Assembly: GCF_029958905.1 (NCBI RefSeq)
Contig: NZ_CP124614.1
Span: forward strand, 2,604,001 to 2,668,000
Origin: Vibrio sp. YMD68
GTDB taxonomy: Bacteria; Pseudomonadota; Gammaproteobacteria; Enterobacterales; Vibrionaceae
Direction: 5' to 3'
DNA: 64,000 nucleotides
Part shown: piece by piece, positions 59,280 through 64,000 of the stretch
Layout: every line of letters begins with the position of its first letter
Numbering within the stretch: position 1 is the first letter of the stretch
Position numbers and translations under genes: made by a program
The notes under the pieces: model-generated
Databases searched by the model: none
Told to the model about the DNA's origin: nothing
Seen by the model: only the letters and a program-made list of their open reading frames with translations

Positions 59280-60368
59280 ATGGCTTTATATGATCCAAGT
59301 CTTGAGAAAGATAACTGTGGGTTTGGTTTGATCGCGCATATGGAAGGCGAGCCAAGCCACAAACTCGTTCGCACCGCCATTTCTGCATTAGACCGCATGA
59401 CCCACCGAGGTGGTATAGCCGCCGATGGAAAGACAGGAGATGGGTGTGGACTGCTGCTACAAAAACCCGACAGTTACCTGCGCCTCATCGCTGAAGAACA
59501 AGGCTTTAACCTCAGCCGTCAATACGCGATTGGGATGATCTTTTTTAGTCAAGACAGCAACAAATATGAGCGTGCCAAAGCAATCATCAACAGCGAACTG
59601 GCAAAAGAAACACTGACCGTCTCAGGTTGGCGCGTGGTGCCAACTAACTCAGACGTTCTCGGCCCTATCGCGAATGAATCCTTGCCCAACATCCAACAAG
59701 TCTTTGTTTCGGCTCCAGCGGGTTGGCGAGAAAGAGACATAGAAAGACGCTTGTACATCGCGCGTCGACGCATTGAAAAACAGATCACAGACGATAACGA
59801 GTTTTATATCTGTAGCTTATCAACACAAGTTATGGTGTATAAAGGGCTATGTATGCCGGCGGATCTTCCTCGGTTTTATCTCGATCTTGCCGATCTTAGA
59901 ATGGAATCGGCCATTTGCTTATTCCACCAACGTTTCTCTACTAATACTCAGCCTCGCTGGCCATTAGCACAGCCTTTTCGCTACCTTGCTCATAATGGTG
60001 AGATCAATACCATTGAGGGTAATCGTCAATGGGCGAAAGCACGTGCTTATAAGTTTTCATCGCCACTGCTGCCAGATCTTCAAACCGCCGCTCCTTTTGT
60101 TAATGAAACAGGATCCGACTCATCTAGCCTAGATAACATGCTTGATCTCTTTTTAGCAGGAGGCATGGATGTATTCAGAGCAATGAGAATGCTTGTGCCG
60201 CCCGCTTGGCAAAACCACCCAGATATGGATCCTGATCTTCGCGCCTTCTATGATTTCAACTCCAAACACATGGAACCTTGGGATGGACCAGCAGGCATTG
60301 TTTTATCTGATGGGCGATACGCTGCCTGTAATCTCGACCGAAACGGTCTACGTCCAGCTCGCTATGTC
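59280..60368 (+). pseudogene. gltB2: second glutamate synthase large-subunit gene, cut by a mobile element
   Basis: 363 codons of a second GltB, much closer to E. coli GltB than the intact copy: LYDPSLEKDNCGFGLIAH with nucleophile Cys13, then HRGGIAADGKTGDGCGLLLQ and FHQRFSTNTQPRWPLAQPF. The homology stops exactly after NLDRNGLRPARYV, where E. coli GltB continues for over 1100 residues. The frame then runs 20 codons into foreign DNA and stops at 60428. Only most of the amidotransferase domain remains, so the gene is inactivated unless the element excises. The rest should lie beyond the right edge. Confidence 0.93.
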
Positions 60369-60373
60369 TGTAA

Positions 60374-60443
60374 AGGGACTAGAGATATGAACAATGTAAG
60401 GAAGTTAGGGATTATCCCGATATCATAGGGATTGTCTCGGTAT
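60374..60443 (+). repeat. repeat array at the element end (putative transposase sites)
   Basis: Three related units: AGGGACTAGAGATAT (60374-60388), AGGGATTATCCCGATAT (60407-60423) and AGGGATTGTCTCGGTAT (60427-60443). The last two are set 20 bp apart. A fourth, inverted unit (AGGGATTTATC on the complement) is at 60735-60745. This resembles MuA/TnsB-type end sites. Confidence 0.6.
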
Positions 60444-60578
60444 TATTTGTGCCTGTGATAGCCTTGTAGAGCCCGTGAGAAAAGGGTTGGCGGTGGTTTG
60501 GGTTGGTGGGCTTTAGGTATTTAAAAAAGATTGCCTTGCCTTTACATTAGCTTTTACTGAAATGAGCAATAACGGGAC

Positions 60579-60778
60579 AAACGGACGAAAAGGGATGTTT
60601 TTAGCCTATCAAAGTGAGCACTTCATTAAGATGTCGCAATGTGTTTAAACCATGTTTAAATGACTGATTTTTAAAACAATAAAATATTTAAACGAGAATG
60701 AAAAAGCCAGAAATATGTACTTTAAACCCATCCAGATAAATCCCTATCGTCCGTTTCTGATATCAAGCGTCCATTTCT
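60579..60778. repeat. CGTCCGTTT direct and inverted repeats near the element end
   Basis: CGTCCGTTTCT (60748-60758) and CGTCCATTTCT (60768-60778) are direct copies 20 bp apart. AAACGGACGAAAAGGGAT (60579-60596) is an inverted copy of ATCCCTATCGTCCGTTT (60740-60756) with one base inserted. Confidence 0.55.
60643..60693. repeat. GTTTAAAC-type motif cluster, element left control region
   Basis: GTTTAAAC (60643-60650), GTTTAAAT (60654-60661) and ATTTAAAC (60686-60693). The same three words recur at 63772-63810. Confidence 0.5.
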
Positions 60779-60973
60779 TTTAAGTTGCTGATTTATAACA
60801 ATAAAATATCGTTCTCTATTTGATAGTGGTTGGTCTAGCAAAATCCCTTAAAATATAAATTGTTAAATTAATGTTAACGTTTCGGGCGCGTTAATTTAAA
60901 CAAAGCTAGTTATTTTTCCTTTCTGAATATTGGTTTTACATTGGTTAAATATACACCCAATGGAGCCAAGGAA

Positions 60974-61168
60974 ATGGGACGTTTATGTAAGGTTGACTAC
61001 TTGCCAGATAGCCTCAGAACTAAGGTTATTCGTTTGATTCGAACCTTAAACCATGGTGAGGCATTAAGGGCTGTTAATTCTTTGATTGAAGAGCACGGCC
61101 TCCCTGATAGTTCAAAATTGACTAGATCATCACTTAGCCGATACCGAGTCGATAAGCTGCATATGTAG
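60974..61168 (+). CDS. short Mu gp27 (DUF3486) N-terminus-like protein
   Basis: 64 aa from ATG 60974 with GGAGCCAAGGA upstream. MGRLCKVDYLPDSLRTKV, then AVNSLIEEHGLPDSSKL and TRSSLSRYRVD follow the DUF3486 pattern (MGR..xxD.LP...R ... N.L....G ... SRS.L.RY). Full Mu gp27 is about three times longer, so only its N-terminal, DNA-binding-like part is here. It is a small basic protein, perhaps a stand-alone regulator or small-terminase-like DNA binder. Confidence 0.7.
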   Translation: MGRLCKVDYLPDSLRTKVIRLIRTLNHGEALRAVNSLIEEHGLPDSSKLTRSSLSRYRVDKLHM

Positions 61169-61466
61169 TATTGGTTGTTAGTTCAAAATTAACGCTCGAT
61201 TAAGGAAGCTTAAAAGAAAGACCTCTTTCTTTTAAGTTTTATTTTCTAAGTTGTTGGATTTTATATGATTTAATTCGATTCCTCTGACTTTTGAAAGAAA
61301 GAGTAATCACTTAAAGGTGTTAGGTTGATGTAGGGTTTTAGGTGGAAGAAAAGCACCTAAAATTTGTCGTTATAAAATTAATGGTTTGTATTATTAATTT
61401 ATATTGCTCATTTTGGTAGTCCGAAAGTTGTTGACGAACTGCAACCTTTCAAACTAAGATAAAAAC

Positions 61467-61486
61467 ACGCTAGCAAAATCTAGCGT
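61467..61486 (+). other. hairpin in the leader of the Ash-like ORF
   Basis: ACGCTAG / CTAGCGT perfect 7-base arms with loop CAAAAT, 45 bp upstream of the Ash-like start codon. Confidence 0.5.
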
Positions 61487-61523
61487 CAGGATTGCAACCC
61501 TGTTATTATCTGAGGCGCACAAT

Positions 61524-61546
61524 ACACGCCTATGCGTGTTTTTTTA
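61524..61546 (+). terminator. terminator-like hairpin overlapping the Ash-like ORF start
   Basis: ACACGC-CTAT-GCGTGT followed by six T. It overlaps the start codon of the 43-aa ORF, so it could attenuate transcription into the downstream genes. Confidence 0.6.
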
Positions 61547-61663
61547 TTTGTGCGTAAGCTTACTATGGTGGGCTTAGTGGAGCTAACTTCGGTTAGGCCG
61601 TTTCTTGGATACGGTTGTTGCAACTCTGCTAAGTTCGCCACCAGTGAGATTGCAACCTCCTGA
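61532..61663 (+). CDS. Ash-like micro-ORF
   Basis: 43 aa. LTMVGLVELTSVRPFLGYGC, then AKFATSEIATS resembles the MVG...GxP.....GY....ATxEI pattern of phage Ash (P4 ash/Icd-like) products. It has no good ribosome site and its stop overlaps the next frame. Such sequences are often conserved as RNA rather than as protein. Confidence 0.45.
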   Translation: MRVFLFVRKLTMVGLVELTSVRPFLGYGCCNSAKFATSEIATS

Positions 61664-61695
61664 TGGCGATATATAAAATATCCAAGGAGGCCATC

Positions 61696-61977
61696 ATGCC
61701 TAACACTAATCTAAACTCCGCAAAACTAAATCCAGAATCTATCTCACTAGACGAACTCTTTGACCTATCTGACGGTGTTCTAGCATCCCCAGAAAGACTA
61801 CTTGATCTATTAGGCAATCTAAGCAGCCTAGTGGGTGAATATTCATCATTAGGTGGTGAACAGCGCATATCGGTTGGAGCTTTGGAACTGCTAAGTGGTT
61901 TGATTCACTTCGCTAACGGATTAAACTCTAAGTTAGACGCTTTAGCTGCTTTAGAGAGGGTTAGTCATGAAAAGTGA
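61696..61977 (+). CDS. element protein of unknown function
   Basis: 93 aa from ATG 61696, with AAGGAGG 5 bases upstream; an upstream ATG at 61663 lacks this. Acidic and leucine/serine-rich, helical: ISLDELFDLSDGVLASPERL, LLGNLSSLVGEYSSL and ALELLSGLIHFANGLNSKL. Ends 11 bases inside the next gene, so they are coupled. Not recognised. Confidence 0.75.
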   Translation: MPNTNLNSAKLNPESISLDELFDLSDGVLASPERLLDLLGNLSSLVGEYSSLGGEQRISVGALELLSGLIHFANGLNSKLDALAALERVSHEK

Positions 61978-62296
61978 GCGATTAACTTCTAAAGAATCTT
62001 ACGAGCTGGCTAACTTGGTTCGTAATATTGGTGTTAAAAATGTTTTGTTGATCCTTAGAAAAGCAGCATCACCGAAAAAAGCAAAGAGGCTTTATAAGGT
62101 TCAACAGCTACCAACTGATATTAGAGCGCGAGTGGCGGTAATGCTTTCATCAAGGCGGTACACTCAAAAAGATATTCTTTCTTATGTGAACAATGAAATT
62201 GAGCATAGAGGGTTAGCAGATAAGTTTAAGATCTCTCGAACCGCTTTTAATCGCTTTCTGAATGAAGAAATATATCCGAGCTTGTCAAACCAGTAA
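61967..62296 (+). CDS. second gp27 (DUF3486)-like protein
   Basis: 109 aa. N-terminal 40 residues are a helical extension (SYELANLVRNIGVKNVLLIL). From about 42 it repeats the pattern of the 64-aa protein upstream: LYKVQQLPTDIRARVAVML, ILSYVNNEIEHRGLADKFKI and SRTAFNRFL. The two are likely paralogues. Basic, possible DNA binder. Followed by a terminator. Confidence 0.7.
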   Translation: MKSERLTSKESYELANLVRNIGVKNVLLILRKAASPKKAKRLYKVQQLPTDIRARVAVMLSSRRYTQKDILSYVNNEIEHRGLADKFKISRTAFNRFLNEEIYPSLSNQ

Positions 62297-62351
62297 ATAT
62301 CGCTTACATTAAATACGCAGGTAACATTTATTCATCTTGTCGATGAAATTC

Positions 62352-62377
62352 AAAGCCCCTTTAAAGGGGCTTTTTCA
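62352..62377 (+). terminator. terminator after the gp27-like gene
   Basis: Perfect palindromic AAAGCCCCTTT / AAAGGGGCTTT followed by TT(C)A. Confidence 0.9.
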
Positions 62378-62457
62378 TATCTATAAAACCCCCATCCCAC
62401 TATAACAATTTTTAAATAATCCGCGTTACTCCGTATTTATTAGGTATGTATATTAAT

Positions 62458-62961
62458 ATGGATTTATCAAAGCAAACGCGGACTTCCATAATGGCATGTG
62501 AAATAAATCAGAATATCTTGATGATGGGTTTCTTGCTTGATCGTTTTTTTGGTATCCAACCAACACCAGAGCTAGAAGCTGCATTAAAAGAAGATATGCT
62601 ATCCATGTTCTCAGGTACTAAAGCTGATGAAACAGCCCAGATTTATTTTGGCAAGCTAAAAACATTCAAGGCTAATGTAACCGAGTTAATGATCGTTCAA
62701 GATTGTCTGGCTGGAAAAGGAGTGGCAAGCATTTCTAGTGAGTTCGGCATGAGTTCCCAATCAGTCTATCGGGTTTTAAAGAAGCACAAATGCAAACCTA
62801 AGAAAGTAACTCGACTTGTACATGGCTTCGCTTTCTATCATCGAACGGTTGAGCATGAGTTAATTAGGTTAATGCATGCAGACGGAGTTTCAATTAAAGA
62901 TATAGCTCTGAATAAAAACATTAGAGAAACCACAGTAAAAGAAATATTAAGGGTTAAATAG
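62458..62961 (+). CDS. helix-turn-helix protein of the element
   Basis: 167 aa from ATG 62458 (ATG 62446 is an alternative; neither has a well-placed ribosome site). VASISSEFGMSSQSVYRVLKKH (about 90-112) is a clear HTH. A second HTH-like unit, VSIKDIALNKNIRETTVKEIL, is at the C-terminus. N-terminal part helical. Probably a phage-type regulator; it lies 2 bp before the Mor-like gene. Confidence 0.75.
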   Translation: MDLSKQTRTSIMACEINQNILMMGFLLDRFFGIQPTPELEAALKEDMLSMFSGTKADETAQIYFGKLKTFKANVTELMIVQDCLAGKGVASISSEFGMSSQSVYRVLKKHKCKPKKVTRLVHGFAFYHRTVEHELIRLMHADGVSIKDIALNKNIRETTVKEILRVK

Positions 62962-62963
62962 CA

Positions 62964-63347
62964 ATGTCGATTGAATGGTTAGATATAGCAAAAAAAGATA
63001 CAGCCTTAGATGTTGTCATGGATTTAATTAAAATGAACCCATCCAAAACAAAAGTTTTTGATGAGTTTCTATCTCGCTCAAAAGAGTTCAATCTTGATGA
63101 AAGAGATACTGTTAAATTTATTTGCTTAATGGTTTCTGTGTTTGGTGGTAGTCAAATATATTTACCTAGTGATGATACATTTAAGCAAGCAGTGACATAT
63201 AGACTTATTTATAAAGAGTTCAAAGGTAACAATGCTAACGAGTTATCTCGAAAATATGGAATGTCTGTTATTGCAATTCAAAGAGTTATTAAGGCTTGTA
63301 GAAAGGCTGACGCTGAAGTTAGAAAAGCAATGGGTGGAGTTAAGTAA
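62964..63347 (+). CDS. Mor-family transcription activator
   Basis: 127 aa. FGGSQIYLPSDDTFKQAV, then YKEFKGNNANELSRKYGMSV and AIQRVIKACRKAD match the Mor/C activator family (FGGxxxYxP ... R...I...F.G.N..ELA..YG.S...V..I). Mu Mor turns on the middle promoter, C the late promoters. The presence of this protein supports a Mu-like identity and a regulated structural region downstream. Confidence 0.82.
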   Translation: MSIEWLDIAKKDTALDVVMDLIKMNPSKTKVFDEFLSRSKEFNLDERDTVKFICLMVSVFGGSQIYLPSDDTFKQAVTYRLIYKEFKGNNANELSRKYGMSVIAIQRVIKACRKADAEVRKAMGGVK

Positions 63348-63719
63348 ATGTATTTACACAATCTAATAGACGGCGTTCTTATTAATGGCGAACTGGTTAA
63401 GACAGTATCAATAGAACCATTATCAAATTCATCTAGAAATACCGTAGTCGATTTAGTTGATGCTCAACACCAGCATCTAGTTAATATGCCCGAGTTCAAA
63501 CCTGTCAATGACAAGCATACTCTAGCGATTAAGGGTTTAATGCTTCTTAATGAAAACGCAGCTGCTTCTATTAGTTGTCTTGGCAAGTATCGAGTCACTT
63601 TTACATATGATGATATTTGCGATTACAAGATAACGGCTCAAGACTGGAATGTAATTTTAACTGCAAGTATGGCGGTTTCAGAATTGCATTCAGGCAATAA
63701 CGGGAAAATGCTCGCGTAG
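63348..63719 (+). CDS. element protein of unknown function
   Basis: 123 aa; ATG directly follows the stop of the Mor-like gene, with GGAG 8-10 bases upstream. SLGKYRVTFTYDDICDYKIT-like text near 77-95 (SCLGKYRVTFTYDDICDY) and the N-terminal GVLINGELVKTVSIEPLSN suggest a beta-rich fold. Not recognised. Confidence 0.75.
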   Translation: MYLHNLIDGVLINGELVKTVSIEPLSNSSRNTVVDLVDAQHQHLVNMPEFKPVNDKHTLAIKGLMLLNENAAASISCLGKYRVTFTYDDICDYKITAQDWNVILTASMAVSELHSGNNGKMLA

Positions 63720-63771
63720 CGCGTTGTATTGAAGCTTTCCGATTTGGTTGAGCATTGGCTCAAAAGAAAAT

Positions 63772-63810
63772 GTTTAAATCAATATAGAGCGATTTAAACG
63801 TAGTTTAAAC
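63772..63810. repeat. GTTTAAAC-type motif cluster before the I-like gene
   Basis: GTTTAAAT (63772-63779), ATTTAAAC (63792-63799) and GTTTAAAC (63803-63810), followed by ATGG. The same words as at 60643-60693, and CCATGTTTAAA is shared in inverted orientation. Candidate binding sites for an element regulator. Confidence 0.55.
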
Positions 63811-63829
63811 ATGGTATGAGGCTAAAGTT

Positions 63830-64000
63830 ATGCCCGTTACAGCGTTATGTAAAGAATTAGACGAAAAAGCAAGTCAGTGGGTGCAGATTCTACCCAGTGG
63901 CCCTGACATCAAAGGTTTGGATGGTCGCAGTTGGGTTTTGAGAAATCCTAAAGCTATCCTACACGCCTTTCATGAAATGAAAGTCCCTATGGTTATTGAC
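63830..64000 (+). CDS. Mu I-like phage protease/scaffold (5' part)
   Basis: 57 codons are visible; the gene runs off the right edge. WVQILPSGPDIKGLDGRSWV followed by LRNPKAILHAF matches the start of Mu gene I-type proteins (W.QLLPAG.F.GRDGR.W.L.dP..vi), which are head maturation protease and scaffold. GAGG lies 9-10 bases before the ATG. It implies that head genes follow. Confidence 0.8.
   Translation, partial: MPVTALCKELDEKASQWVQILPSGPDIKGLDGRSWVLRNPKAILHAFHEMKVPMVID

Larger units (their letters stand above)
60369..64000 (+). mobile_element. Mu-like transposable element (left end; continues past window)
   Basis: Begins with TG at the point where gltB2 homology ends, as Mu/Tn7-class elements do; ATGTC (60364-60368) would be a 5-bp target duplication. 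The end carries an array of short related repeats. Gene content is Mu-like: gp27 N-terminus-like proteins, a Mor-family activator and a Mu I-type protease gene, all on the plus strand. No transposase or repressor is visible in the first 3.6 kb. The DNA is visibly more A+T-rich than the flank. Whether it is a phage, a satellite or a remnant cannot be told from this part. Confidence 0.8.

Noticed and set aside
61524..61546. Hairpin as an ordinary terminator of the 64-aa gene
   Set aside because: It lies 350 bp after that gene and overlaps the Ash-like ORF start, so a regulatory role is at least as likely.
1..64000. tRNA, rRNA or replication-origin features
   Set aside because: None was seen on reading both strands; a covariance-model scan would be needed to exclude small RNAs.

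Overview
The window reads as a chromosomal segment of a Vibrio (gammaproteobacterium). From about 13.7 kb to 60 kb the gene order (acyl-CoA ligase, second EF-G, radA, two-PilZ protein, serB, deo operon, nupC, tatD, yaaA, ung, nfo, grcA, thrLABC, arcA, arcB, gltBD, second gltB) is the order I recall from the Vibrio cholerae chromosome I region VC2339-VC2376. That is recall, not a search. No rRNA, tRNA or CRISPR array was seen.

Region 1 (1-12.4 kb, minus strand) is a near-complete Tad/Flp type IVc pilus operon: two Flp prepilins, prepilin peptidase TadV, an unusual AAA+ ATPase, RcpC, secretin RcpA, a small lipoprotein, three TadE/F/G pseudopilin-like proteins, TadZ, motor ATPase TadA, platform proteins TadB and TadC, and TadD, which runs off the left edge. 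A divergent AraC-type regulator with an orphan N-terminus lies upstream.

Region 2 (13-26.7 kb) holds an acyl-CoA ligase behind a 10-bp-arm inverted repeat, two LysR genes each divergent from a tiny DUF1127-like gene, a VF530-family gene, a stand-alone EF-G paralogue, radA, the two-PilZ protein, serB and a YtjB/AhpA-like membrane protein. Region 3 (26.7-52.3 kb, mostly minus strand) is housekeeping: nucleoside salvage (deoCABD, nupC), yaaA-DUF5363-tatD, an AGCS symporter, base-excision repair (ung, nfo), grcA with two FNR-type boxes, the thr operon with leader peptide and attenuator, an RraA paralogue, and the ArcA and ArcB genes with an FNR-type box before arcA. Region 4 is gltB-gltD behind a hairpin-rich leader.

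Region 5 (about 60,369 to the right edge) is the accessory part. A second, E. coli-type gltB is cut after codon 363 by an A+T-rich mobile element whose end starts with TG and carries an array of related short repeats. Its genes are Mu-like: two short proteins resembling the N-terminal part of Mu gp27 (DUF3486), an Ash-like micro-ORF in a hairpin- and repeat-rich leader, an HTH protein, a Mor-family activator, an unknown protein, and the start of a Mu I-type protease/scaffold gene. The gene order is unlike classical Mu because a head gene sits only 3.5 kb from the end with no repressor or transposase between. This is the best candidate for something undescribed.
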